Shown here: one piece after another, positions 43,821-54,875 of the stretch | Numbering within the stretch: the stretch's first letter is position 1 | Layout of the letters: each line of letters starts with the position of its first letter | Source: Paracyclopina nana | Lineage: Eukaryota > Arthropoda > Copepoda > Cyclopoida > Cyclopettidae | Direction: 5' to 3' | Assembly: GCA_019096065.1 (NCBI GenBank) | Contig: JAGUCH010000002.1 | Span: 8,134,501 to 8,198,500, forward strand | DNA length: 64,000 nucleotides | Made by a program: the position numbers and the translations under genes | The notes under the pieces: model-generated | What the model saw: only the letters and a program-made list of their open reading frames with translations | The model's database searches: none | Told to the model about the DNA's origin: nothing

Positions 43821-46155
43821 GATTCAGTTAAAAGCAAGAAGGGCGAGATAACTTGGAAGATTTCATTACACTGAAATGCAGTAGTTGAGATTTCAGCCAA
43901 TTCGCAGCTGTGGGCTGTCGCTTTTCAGTTGTCAGCTGACTGGGAGCGAGCAATCGGGGTGGTTGATTTGCTCGCTGAGTGAAGGTACGAGCCATGCTTC
44001 CAATGGCCCAAAAATAATAATTAACTATCTTTTTTGCATTGTAACTAATCTTTTGATGAATGATTTTTTGTTTCTATACATATTTTAATGCTCCAAATTT
44101 AGGAAAGTGCATTTTTTTTCTTATTGAGGTGTGCCTTTAACTTTGCGGATCGGTACATCGCCAATCTTGTTCTTTTTAATAGACAGCAGCATCATAACAA
44201 AGACACTCCATCTACCGAGTTTTTTGAAGAAACACTTGTGAGCCGAGTTCAAAATCACATTTTGTATGCATTAGTCGAGCCACTTTATTTAGGGCAAATA
44301 GCTATAGTAAATGGTTACTTTGTTTTTACAAATGCATAGCTTCAGGACTCTAACGTCTTGATGTTTTAAGTTTTATTGGGTACAATAGATTTAAAACCAT
44401 TTTATTTTACCGTCATAAAGTAATCCTTGACAAAAATTGATAACTCTTATGTGCTTGGGTCTTTATTTCGAACTACTTTACGAGTCGCAAAAATGCGCTA
44501 ACTCAGTTTTTTGGCTCGAGCAGTGTCAGCTGAAAATCACAAATGTTGCCCATAAAGGCCGCTGGGATCGCCCTACATCAATGTTATTGTTATGATACTT
44601 ATGTGAATGGAATGACTGAAGAATCCAGAGCAGTAACGCCTCAAAAGAATCAACCCTTAACGCAAAATCAGTTTCAAGTTTACTTCCATGATCCGTGATT
44701 TTTTATGAATTGATCCAATAATTGGTTCAGGCTAAAGGGGGAGTGGTAAACCTTCCGAAAAGAATTTTCCAACACTGTTCTTGACGGATCGTTTTCTAAC
44801 TACTAAATATAGCGCGTATCTAGATAATGTTGTTGTGCACGTTTAGTTAATTAGCACATCAGTAGCGAGTGTATTTTAAAACGAAGGAATTTATTTCAGT
44901 AAGGGTCTATCAGAGGGAATCAGTCTTCTTCCATTCCTCTTCTACTAATGAATGACTCTTTATTAGGGATGGGTTCAATCATTTCAATTACGATCCAAAC
45001 AATTATCTTTATTTTCTATCATTAACTTGTCTACTTAAACCTCGATTTCTAGTCTGGCTAACTTGGATTGTTTGTGAAGAAACCTACTTTTTCATCATGG
45101 TATATATTGGGACAAATTCAGCTGCTCAAAGTAGTCCATAATAACTTAATGGTCATGGATCTTTAATTGTTTCTACATGACACAATCTACATTAAACATA
45201 TCTCCAGCATGTTGTAAACGAAGCTCAAATGAGAGAATCTAGAGTTGAACCGCATTTCATGTCTGTCCTCTTGTGCAGTGCAAATCACACTTCACTCACC
45301 TTTCTCTTCTGATACCACCTTTTTGTCATCGATTGATCTCACCTACTTCGGCAAACGCTCAGAAATCAGCTTGAAAGCTGACTTCAACCATCATCCAAAA
45401 ACCCCTTTTGAAATACTGCATTTACATACTCATATTCATTTGTCAGTGATCAGCTTTCGACCATTCTATATACGTAAAATGCTAAATTGTGTTGGAAATC
45501 ACAAGGTGGTTAAAAAGGCCTCACCTTGAACAGTGTTGGTTCATCATTTTCCAACATGCCCCGTCAGGTATGTAGGAAGTCCCTGCGACTTAACTCCGCA
45601 CATCAAAGGTATTATCTCCTTTTGAATCCATGCTACAATCATTCTGGTCCTCACATCAGGGAGATATATTATGGTATTGGTGCAAAACAACCCATAAGCA
45701 GAGTGATCAGCAGAAGTAGGAAGTGGTAGTGGAAGTCAGACAAACAAAACCAAGCTTGTGTTAGATACAATTGGGACATTGACATTGACAAGTACCATCA
45801 TCAACCAGTATCAGCATCGTGACCATTTTAATCTAACCAACTCTCAACCATCTTTCTAACCAATTATTCAACCAACCAACGAAAGTTGAGCAAACATCAA
45901 ACTCCAAAAGCTGCAATGGGAAACCAAAAATATTATTAAGTGAACGGCAGAAATTCTATTGACAATTTTTCATAAGGGGAAAAATACGAGCATATGAACA
46001 ATAATAATATGGACTGTTATCAAATACGGGTTTCAGCATGCAACAATGCTGATGAGTTAATTCAGTTTTGCTTAGCCGATATTAATAATACAGTAGAGGA
46101 GGGTATTTAATTGGTAATGCCCAATTTTTTTCATATTAGCTCATGAGGTCGATAA
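43821..46155. other. Intergenic region with one repeat-derived ORF remnant
   Basis: About 2.3 kb with no supported gene. A segment at 44124-44339 resembles, in translation, part of the repeat at 10689-10886 (minus strand), so it is likely an old transposon fragment. The rest is AT-rich. Confidence 0.45.
44150..44270 (+). repeat. Dispersed repeat fragment with DTPS...EE.L coding trace
   Basis: The plus-strand translation here contains HHNKDTPSTEFFEETL; the minus strand at 10725-10800 gives YNNNDTPSSDITEEIL. The DNA is also similar (ACTGAAGAAATACTTG-like words). Two decayed copies of one element are the simplest explanation. Confidence 0.5.
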
Positions 46156-46935
46156 TCAGTAACGGGACCGTCTATGGTTATCATCTCTAGCCCCACGGCG
46201 TGGACTGGGTGGTCTCTTGTACCCCCATTTGGAGTCGGGGCAATCTCGAGAGAAATGGCCGCGTTCTCCACATTGATAACACCTCATGCCAGGGTCAAAT
46301 CTTCCTCTGCCTCTTCCTCTGGTGCGAGGTCTGGCTATGGTGACTCTAATTCGTCGCCCACTGACTTCAGTTCCATCACTCTTTCGCTGGGCTTCTTCAG
46401 CATCCTCTCTGTACCGGTAAACCACAAAAGCAAAGCAAGGCACCGACCTAGCCATCCAGATTTCCTTTAAGGGTCCATATTTGCCAAACAGCTTCTCCAA
46501 ATCTCTCTTGCCAGCATTGCTGTCCAAGTCAGCAACATGCAAACGGTACCCATCTTCAGCATTCTGGTCATCAAAGCTCCAATCGCCACCCTCATCTCGG
46601 CCACCTCGCCCTCCTCTGCGAGGACTGTAAGATCTTGACCTGGACTTTGTCCGAGATCGTCGAGATCGCCTGGGCGATTTGGATCTTGATCGCTTCTTAG
46701 ACCTAGACCTGCTCCGAGACCTGGACTTGGAGCGAGAGCGATCTCGGGAGCTGCCACTTGAATGGCGACGCTTCCGTTTGTCACCTTCTTTGGCCTTACC
46801 TACGTCTTTATCCTCATCTTGATCAGGCTTAGTAGCGTTGTCGTCATCATCATTGGCCTCCTCGATAGTCACCATGCGTTCCGGCCTAGGGCTGCTGGAC
46901 TCCTCACGGCTGTTACTCCTGCTTCTGGATCCCAT
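46156..46935 (-). CDS. SR-type splicing factor with RRM and CCHC zinc knuckle (SRSF7-like), N-terminal RS domain
   Basis: Single-exon ORF of 259 aa. The N-terminal half is Arg/Ser-rich (SRDRSRSKSRSRSRSRSKK, SPRRSRRSRTKSRSRSYSP) after an acidic patch. One RRM lies at about 129-200 (RNP2 LHVADL, RNP1-like CFAFVVYR). It is followed by an Arg/Gly-rich linker and one CCHC knuckle (CYQCGERGHFSRDC), then an Arg-rich tail. RRM plus knuckle is the SRSF7/9G8 layout, but there the RS region is C-terminal; here it comes first. A role in pre-mRNA splicing or mRNA export is inferred. The RNP1 segment departs from the usual G-F-A-F-V by one residue (C-F-A-F-V). Confidence 0.85.
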   Translation of the reverse strand: MGSRSRSNSREESSSPRPERMVTIEEANDDDDNATKPDQDEDKDVGKAKEGDKRKRRHSSGSSRDRSRSKSRSRSRSRSKKRSRSKSPRRSRRSRTKSRSRSYSPRRGGRGGRDEGGDWSFDDQNAEDGYRLHVADLDSNAGKRDLEKLFGKYGPLKEIWMARSVPCFAFVVYRYREDAEEAQRKSDGTEVSGRRIRVTIARPRTRGRGRGRFDPGMRCYQCGERGHFSRDCPDSKWGYKRPPSPRRGARDDNHRRSRY

Positions 46936-47724
46936 GACTGCCTGGCTCTGAAATGTGTACGTTGCTCTATCAAAATCAATGTTCGATTACTTGCACTGCA
47001 CAGATGCTGCTGCTTCTGTAGTTCTGTTTACATGGCAACGCAACGTATAGGCTAGCCACGTTGCCAAAGCTGCCCGACCGGCAAATTAGAAAGCACTCGC
47101 ATTTTTACCTTTATTCAAAATGATCTCAAAACTGCGAAAAATATTTTGCAATTTCAAGCGGAAGTCAAAACGAGTTTTAATCAAATCAAAACTTCTAACA
47201 ATGAAGCTAAAAAAAATTAGATAATTCAGATAGCTATTAGCTTCACTTCAGCTGTGAGCTCACTTAGCTGTCAACTCACTCAACTGTTCAAAAATAGTTG
47301 CATGGTACTTAGGTCAATCCAGGATTTTTCGTTGAGACCAGCGACTTCTCTGGTTGAGACGTGTATTCAAAAACAGAAGAAATAATTTATCGTGAATGAT
47401 TCATGCCAAAAAATGATGCAGCAAGATGACAGGAGAGGAAACGGTACATCATAGAGAATTTTATATGGTGTTAATTTGTAAGCAATGAGCCTCAAACTTC
47501 ATGTACCATTTCGCTAGAGTAGTTATTCAACTTATTAGGGCCAGGATAAATGGCTGATAGAGTACAATTTTGGCGCTTTATGTAAAAAATAGGAGGAATT
47601 ATCTGAATATCAACCATGAACGAAGCCAAATAGAGCGTCTTAGAATTTTAGCTTTTTAGGTGAAGCAAGTCAAGCACCATTTACCGATTAAATATAGAAA
47701 TCTTCGGTTCTTTCAAAAAGGGAC
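46936..47724. other. Divergent intergenic region (SR factor / TFIIA-like)
   Basis: About 0.8 kb between two genes transcribed away from each other, so it should contain both promoters. No coding sequence or delimitable repeat was seen. Confidence 0.45.
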
Positions 47725-48255
47725 ATGACTTCGGCAGCCTCACTCTATCACTCCGTGATTAACGATGTCATCTCAAGTGTTCGTGATTCCTTTCTAGACG
47801 AAGCAGTTGACGAAAATGTTCTGCAAGAGCTAAAAAGTTTGTGGGAGAACAAACTTGCTGCCAGTAAAACCATTGATCCACCAGCTCGAGCTAGCGAGGC
47901 GCTGCTCGACGCAAGAATGGCGTCTGCGAGAATGGCTGATGCAACAAGAGGCGGAATCGCCCAGGGGAGGTCTCAACCCACGGCCGTGCCAAATACTCAA
48001 CAACTTGTCATCACGGATCCCAACCGGCTTGTCCCTGTCCAAATCACGATCCCTCCTCAGCCGGGGAATCCGGCCTCGCAGCCTCGAGCTCTCACAGTGC
48101 ATGTTCCAGCTCACGCACTTCAGCAGCAAACACCGACCAGCCAACTTCTGCAGCAAGTCTTGACGCAGGCTATAACCACGGCGCTGAACCTGCCACAGGA
48201 CAACGCTGAGAAACATCTACAGAGCCAGATCAATCAAGCATTCAACCTGCGATAA
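47725..48255 (+). CDS. TFIIA large-subunit-like protein, alpha region only
   Basis: Intronless ORF of 176 aa. The N-terminus LYHSVINDVISSVRDSFLDE..VDENVLQELKSLWENKLAASK is the four-helix-bundle segment of TFIIA-alpha/beta precursors. The downstream VITDPNRLVPVQITIP and RALTVHVPAHALQQ blocks match the conserved middle. The ORF then stops (LQSQINQAFNLR) just before the acidic linker. The beta barrel part (DGIMN..DYVFQKA type), needed to bind TBP and DNA, is not found in the next 1.3 kb. It may be a truncated retrocopy, a gene with a distant 3' exon, or a genuine alpha-only protein. TFIIA stabilises TBP on promoters. Confidence 0.75.
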   Translation: MTSAASLYHSVINDVISSVRDSFLDEAVDENVLQELKSLWENKLAASKTIDPPARASEALLDARMASARMADATRGGIAQGRSQPTAVPNTQQLVITDPNRLVPVQITIPPQPGNPASQPRALTVHVPAHALQQQTPTSQLLQQVLTQAITTALNLPQDNAEKHLQSQINQAFNLR

Positions 48256-48798
48256 TAATGAGTCAGTAAATATACAACTTCCATTTCCAGTAGATTTTCG
48301 CATTGACACTCAGCAGAAGCTGCGATTTGCTCACCTTTCATTGGGCTCAGCATCTTTTCCCTTATAGGAAACAGTAAACAGACCCCATATCTAGCCTAGC
48401 GACTAATTTTGCAAGTTTTTGGACATCTTTCTGCTGCTTAAGTTGGGACGTACGCCAGTATTAAGCTAATTTTTCTCATGATTATATTTGGCAAGGTAGG
48501 ATTTTAGCATACTCTACTTCTTTTGAGGCATTAGATGGATACACTTTATTATGATTTGACCATATTTTGAGCCTTACATTGTCTGAAATTCCAATTTATA
48601 GCGAAATTTAAGGCTGGCTTTAAGGCTGGCTTTTGGGTAAGCCAAAGCACCATTTAAAAGTGCTTCCGGAATTGATTTGCTCAATAAAAGTGACAGTATT
48701 GTTTGATGAATTTGGCTACTTTTGGCCTGATATTAAAGTACATGTCTTGTAACACTAAAAAAGCACGGGTCAACTACGCTCGCGCGTCCTGACGTCAC

Positions 48799-49448
48799 TA
48801 GTGATGGAATGAGTCGAAAAAATTGGGTCCGAGCGAGTTCCGAGTTGCTGAAAATTCCGAGCGAGTTCGAGTTGCCAATAATGGAAAACGAGTTCGGTCG
48901 AGTTGGCAATTTTCAAAATCCGAGTTATTTCGAGTTTCAAGCATTGCTGCATAACCTGCATTCAGTGCATTGTCATTTGGGTTTTTATTATATTTTAGCT
49001 AGAAATTAATTCATTGGAAAACAGTCCTACAAGAAGGTAACAGTCAAGAAACATTCACAAGTTGCTTTGCAAAAATATTAGCAAAGGGGATGTCTCAAAA
49101 TCATCATTTGGCGCGCGGGATTTCTCCACATATGCATAAGAGGAAAGAAGCGAAGTTTAGCGAGCTGCTGCTGCAGCCTCGCTACTGACCTTATTTACAT
49201 GTGGAGAAATCCCGCGCGCCGATTTTGAGACATCCCCTCTCAAATTAGCCATTTTTGAATATTGAGAAGTTTGGCCAAATTTTTGCTTTTTAATTTTTTC
49301 CGAACTTTCGAGTTCGCTAAAATTGCTTCCGAGTTTTCCGAGTTCTCCAGAAATTTTTTTCGAGCGAGTTCGAGTTAAATGCCTATGTAGTCCGAGTCGA
49401 GTTAGCCTTTCGAGTTACCGAGTCAAGTTCAAACTCGTTCCATCACTA
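48799..49448. mobile_element. hAT-like MITE with perfect 8-bp target-site duplication
   Basis: The element is 650 bp. Ends are TAGTGATGGAATGAGT and, inverted, ACTCGTTCCATCACTA. The octamer GACGTCAC lies directly outside both ends (48791-48798 and 49449-49456). The interior carries many degenerate CGAGTT(C)CGAG words in inverted orientation and no intact ORF. It encloses a smaller inverted-repeat element at 49085-49238. Confidence 0.9.
49085..49238. mobile_element. Small inverted-repeat element nested in the hAT-like MITE
   Basis: Arms AGGGGATGTCTCAAAATC and GATTTTGAGACATCCCCT are exact inverted copies, followed inward by GGCGCGCGGGATTTCTCCACAT and its complement. Total about 154 bp. The centre (GCTGCTGCTGCAGCC) is unrelated to the arms. 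Confidence 0.85.
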
Positions 49449-49556
49449 GACGTCACTACAGCTGAACTGACGTCGGAAAACATCGGTTCCCCTTTCCTAT
49501 TGTTCAGTAGTTTTGTAGCCGCTTGATTAGTAACACGTTACTAGAAAAATTAAGAT

Positions 49557-50453
49557 ATGAATAGGAGGAATAATAGGTTTGTTCGGTGGTACCAACCTAA
49601 TAGGCCACAACCTAATGGCAATCCTGACTACTTGAGGGAATGGAACAAAGTCTTTTTTTCTGAGGTCATTAGTTGGCAACAATTCCGAATTATGGAAGTG
49701 CCCGAGATTGTTGGCAAAGAGTACGTCATGCTTGACGTTTTCCGCATGCCTTTCAAGTTGCCAGCAGAGCTCCTCATCAGAAACCGGCCAATTGTAATTT
49801 GTATTGGTTTCTCGAGCTGCCCCAAATCGAGCTTTCTGTACAAAAACTGGCCCACGACAATTGTTCCCGCAAGAGCCCTGCTAGATGTATCGCAATACCA
49901 CTACATGAAACGAGCCATTACGAAGGCCAGTCGAGTGATGATGCAGATGTCAAACGACCAAGACATTCTTCACTACTTGCAAGACCAGATGAACTTCGCG
50001 TTCAATATGAGCAAAACCAAGACTGACCCGGTCACAAAGCTCTTGCTTTGTCTGCCTATCCACCCTGGAAATCTGGACCATGGACTATTCGATGATTTCA
50101 TCAAGCGAAGATTTAGAGTGGATTATCTGAACTCTGTGTTTGGAGCTACTATGTCTGGAAGGATGAATGGAAAGCTCTTTCATGTGCCAAGTAAGTATTT
50201 GTATATTGATGTACTAGTTATTTGATTACTAATTCGCTAATTTTCAGGTGTTCAAGACCAGGCTGGTCCGATGGTGCCAGTCGAATCAATTATCGTATCC
50301 GAGAATGGGCAGTACACGGTCTCTAACCAGTTTTTGAAACGCCAGGTCCCGCTGTGCTACAAATGCTACAACCCACTCAACAAAAGAGGTCTTCATCTCA
50401 GCTTTGACGGGGAAATCATTGATGCCCAAAACAACCATTGTATTTTCAATTGA
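49557..50453 (+). CDS. Unrecognised two-exon protein, 279 aa
   Basis: Exons 49557-50190 and 50248-50453, intron 57 bp (gtaagt...tttcag), phases agree. The N-terminus is Asn/Arg/Pro-rich (MNRRNNRFVRWYQPNRPQ). The body has hydrophobic strands (PIVICIGFSSCPKSSFLYK) and helices (LHYLQDQMNFAFNMSK). The end has a CxxC (VPLCYKCYNP). There is no signal peptide or membrane helix. I do not recognise a family. A well-formed short intron and even codon use support a real gene. It converges on CASP about 1.1 kb downstream. Confidence 0.7.
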
Positions 50454-51516
50454 AAGTTGAATGGAATACAAGAAGCTTTTTTTTTATTTCGGTCCACCTT
50501 ATTACTGAATTCAGTGGCAAATTCTTGCCATATCACTTTGCAAGCTAATGATATCCTTTTACACTTAACAGCTGGATTTTTTAGGCCAGAGCTTCGTTTG
50601 ATACATCGATTCGGGTTTGATTTTTCAATTTTGGGCCCAAACCGCTTGTCACCATGTGGTTTGATGGGGTTTCAAGTTTGGCGGCCCCCAGGATGCTCTA
50701 AGGGGGTCAAATGGTGCCAAAGAGAATTTAGAAGGTGTAAAATTTCAGGTGTTATGCACCTATCGCGATTTTTCGTATGCTAAACTTTTTACTTGAGCCA
50801 TATTTATATAGGGCCACAATATTAGTATATATGCCAAAGAAGTGGGCTCTTGCTCAAAAAGTCCGCGATAGAATGCGAATTTTTTGCCCCAGCTCAGCTC
50901 AGTGGGTGCCAAAGAGAATTTAGAAGGTGTATAATTCCAGGTGTTGCGCACCTTTCATGGTTCTGGATGCGCAAAACTTTCCTGGCACTGCTACTCCTAT
51001 AATAATAAATATGCTGCACACTCGCAAACCGAAAACGCCTCGTGCTCAAAGATTTGCGGATGGAACTCGACTTTTTTGGCCTGGACCAGCTCAGTGGGTG
51101 CCAAAGAGAATTTAGAAGGTGTAAAATTTCAGGTGTTATATGCACCTATCGCGATTTTACTTATGCTAAACTTTTTACTTGAGCCATATTTATATAGGGC
51201 CACAATAATAGTCATATCCAGGCATACCTTACTCAATACTCTTTGAGTTCCAAACCAACGCCAGTTGGAATATGGCATTTATAATTGTTCCCTATAGGAT
51301 TACAGTTTTTTCTAGAATTCCACACATTGACTTTGAACCTAGTAAGATACCAAAATATTTAAAGAGGTAAGTAAGGAACAGGGAAGTTTGATAACATCAG
51401 CTTTGTATATTTACTTTAAAAAATAAGTGGTGGCAAACAAAAATCACAACATAATCTCACGCGTGCCTGTAGATGATGATGATCGACAGAGTTGTTGGCC
51501 TTAACTTGCATCAGTT
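50454..51516. other. Convergent intergenic region containing a 192-bp tandem repeat
   Basis: The stretch lies between two convergent genes. Apart from the tandem array at 50714-51215 it contains only AT-rich sequence. Confidence 0.5.
50714..51215. repeat. Tandem repeat, three units with 192-bp period
   Basis: The block GTGCCAAAGAGAATTTAGAA recurs at 50714, 50906 and 51098, exactly 192 bp apart. Units one and three are very close (both continue through CACCTATCGCGATTTT and GAGCCATATTTATATAGGGC). The middle unit is more diverged (GCGCACCTTTCATGG). The third unit is cut short near 51215. Confidence 0.85.
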
Positions 51517-53648
51517 TTAGCCAGGATGGTTGTCGGGATGAGCTTCGTTCATGTGGTCCATAAATCTCTGCTGCCATTCAGAAGCAGCATGATCCCTCCT
51601 GTACGAGTCGGTGTACGCCATCCTCATCAGGACAAGAAAAACGAGTCCATGAAGCAGAACCGAATAGGCAAACACAAACAACCTGGCAAACTTATTAGAT
51701 AGCATAAAGTGAACCATTGACAAAATTATCTTCTCCACAATATTGAGCTGGGTATACCTGAAAAAATATTGTCATAAAAAAAATCCCGGCTTCGTATAAG
51801 GAAAAACGTCACATTACTTTCTTTGCCTTTCTTGGTTCGAAAATGTGGTGAACGGGTCCAACTTTTGCTCATATTGGCTTTTGTACCTAGTTTCAACTGG
51901 TATCATCACAGAATCGGTGTTTCTTGTACCGGAACCCTGAAAGTCATTTCTAGGTAGCAAGTTCTTTCATTTTATCATGTAAAAAAGTCGCTTACCTGAT
52001 AGCCTTGCAGGAATCGGATTTTCTCGTACAGTTTGACATTGTCAGCTTGTAAATCTTTCACTTCCGTCTGCAAAACTGACATTTGGTTCACTTGTTGAGA
52101 GTGCTGTTCCTCGAGCTCCTCATTTCTCTTCTTGTAACGTTCCCTTTGAGCTTGGATGATTGGCAACAGCGAGGAAGCATCTGCATTTTTCTCAAAGAAA
52201 GAGGACGAGATACTGACAGGAGAATCTCTCCCAGGACTCTTTCCTATGTCAAGATCGTACAATATATCCGTGGACGATCGGCCTTCTGCCTCTCCGCGAT
52301 TGACGTTTGACATGTCTTGCAACTTCTCGACGTGGTCCTCCAATTCCGAAATTAACTGCGATTGCCTTTCTGTTTCATTAACTTTTTCAGCCAAGCTCTC
52401 TTTGGCCTGAGCTAGTTCCGAGCCAAGTCTTTCCTTTTCCATTCTCAGTGAAGTGTTCTCTGCTTGCAGACTTTTGCTTCGCTCCAATATCATAACTTCA
52501 AGTGGTCGCTGCTGCTCAGTTTCATCGCCAAACTCAAGACTCCTCAAAATACTAAGGTCCTTTTTCACTAATTCGTAATCAGCCATTGATGCCAATTTTT
52601 GCTGCAAGCCATTCAACTTTTCATTCATCTCGTTGTTTGAGGCTTCCAGCTCGGCGATTTTCGCCCGGTCCTCTCCATTCTGAAAGTTGAACGCGGTGTG
52701 CAGTCTTGTGATTTCAGACGCCAATCGAAGAACTTCTTTGTCTTTTGCTGCGAGCTCGCGATTGAGCTCATTGACTGCATCAATGCTGGCGTCAATGTCA
52801 TTGCTGAGGGCCGAGCCCTGAAGCTTTTCCTGCGCAAGCTTCAATTGCTCTCGTAGCTGTTCTGCCTCTTTTTCTGCAATCACACACCTGTGATTGGCAG
52901 CTTCCAAGTCGTTAAGGATCATCTCAACTTCATCTGATTTTGCATCACTTTTTTGGGCAAGCCTATTATTAGCTTCGAACAGTTCTGACTGCGTCTGCTC
53001 GAGAAGGTGCTGGTTAGTCTTCGCCACCTGTTCTGCATCTCTACATTTCTTTGCCAAATCCGACTTCTCATCCTCAATCAGCCTGAGCTTTTCCTCAAAG
53101 TCAGCCTGGATGTTTTCCATCTCGCTCGACAGTCTCTGATTAAGAGTCTCATCAATGTTCTTGTCATACTGGTTGATCATCGCTTGCAACTCGTTCATCT
53201 TTTTTTCTTTGGTCTTGAGCTCAGCGATTTCTTTAGCCTGGTCATTCATGGTCTCTCTGAGCTGCTTCGTTTCAATCTCGTAGTCCTGAAGCTTTGAAGA
53301 CAGTTGCTGATTTCGTTCAATCGACTGCTCCAGGATTGGGAGAGGATCAGGCATGTCAGCCAGAGTGCGGTAAATATCAAAAAAGGCCTTTTCAGCGGCC
53401 TTTGCACGCTTGGCCAGGGAGTCGACCTCATTTTGAAAGCTCTTCACGACTGGGGCGACACTCTGCTTGACTTCGTCGTTGTTGTTCTTTTTAAAGTCGC
53501 GTAGTTGCTCGATAAGAGCTTTTCTTGACGTGTCGCTGTCATCTTGCCGAGATGTGATTTCGGTGGCAACATCGTCGAGGCCCTTCTGCACGTTGGAAAG
53601 GCCAAAGTTTTGCCAAAAAGCAGCCAGGTTTTGCAGTTTAGTAGCCAT
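51517..53648 (-). CDS. CASP: Golgi coiled-coil membrane protein CASP (CUX1 CASP-type)
   Basis: Three exons: 51996-53648, 51818-51936, 51517-51757; introns 59 and 60 bp; product 670 aa (human CASP 678). The first 550 residues are almost continuous coiled coil (ELEASNNEMNEKLNGLQQKL, RYKKRNEELEEQHSQQ). Near the end come the CASP hallmarks: RYKSQYEQKLDPFTTFSNQE, RQRKY, then one C-terminal membrane helix (FAYSVLLHGLVFLVL) with a Tyr two residues beyond the conserved HxLVF block. CASP is a tail-anchored golgin working with golgin-84 in retrograde intra-Golgi traffic. In vertebrates it is an alternative product of CUX1; here no cut/homeobox exons are seen within the gene. I used the ATG at 53648 (MATKLQNLAAFWQ). 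Confidence 0.94.
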
Positions 53649-54875
53649 TTGCAATTTTCACCCAAGTTTGCCACTTTTGTTTGGTCCAGACATCATCAGC
53701 TGACACTTTTGCTGACGTTCCTTACAGCTGCAGCACGACAATAAAAGCTAAAGCGCTGGATGTACGTAGTTCACTCGCTGTCTTAGGAATAAGAACGGTT
53801 AATCAATTAGAAGTGGAAATCTTGACCGGCCAGCCTGCAGGGGCGTCACAAAAACAGAAATTTACATCATAAAAATTTTTAATTTTTGTATAGTCTTGAA
53901 AAATATCCAAATATCATTTAGTTGAAAAATATTTTTTTCAGTGGTAATTTTCATTTTTTAATAGTCCTTTGGGATGAGCTTGATTTTATTGAACTGCTGA
54001 TTGACTTAGTTGAGGCTTTGCAATTTGTAAAGCCTTTTAACCTTAAAATGTGAGTAAAAACTAAAACAATGGAGCAGTGCCATTCTAGAACTAGCAATAT
54101 AACAGAAAATTCAATGTAAAGTGAAAAGTAAAGTCACTTTCTTAAGTTATTCTTTTGTTAAAAGCCTTAAAAATATAAGCACAAAGTGAGTGACGTCACT
54201 GACTAACACGTACATACAGGTCTTTAATAAAAGCTAACAAGTAGTAAGCGATGCTGATGGTCCGGGTTTCAAAACCAAGGGCACCTTGACTAGTACTGGA
54301 CAGGTCAAGTCAGTCACTTAAATTTTATTTCCATGGAGCGAAAGGGAAATGTTTTTAAAATATTAAAATCCAGCGCAACTTTTGCTTCACTTATCATTTA
54401 GAGTGCAAAATTAATAAGAGTAAATTATTACTCTTTTGAAGAACAGGCATGACTTACGAGCTACAAGAAGTTAACTTATGATGGAGTCAGTTTACAGCCA
54501 TTGCCATTCGGGTAGCATCTAAATTGTGCTTTTCCGTGCACATACGCCAGCCATTATTTCTTCCAAAAATTGAATAATTTCAACCATCATAAGGCTCACA
54601 ATATGTTAAAAAAAACATAATTTGGTTTCTTATCTCCTAGGCACCAGCTAAGCCAGCAAAAATTCCCTGCAGTGATAGGGCATCTACAATCTAATTTGCC
54701 GGTAGCACAAATATACGATATAAATTCTGATACTTCTGAAACTTTTCAGAAGCTCGAGGGATTGTGGAGTGTGTACTATAAGCGAAGCACAAGCCATTTT
54801 GGTAGCTCAGTCGTTTTTAGCAACGTAGGTATATTTTTAGCAGACTCGCGACAGAACCATCAATTCTCTCATTAA
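53649..54875. other. Intergenic region between CASP and RPL7
   Basis: About 1.2 kb, AT-rich, holding the CASP promoter at its left end and the RPL7 3' flank at its right. No gene or repeat supported. Confidence 0.45.

Noticed and set aside
44124..44339. 71-aa ORF as an independent gene
   Set aside because: Its peptide resembles the decayed repeat at 10.7 kb, which points to a transposon remnant.
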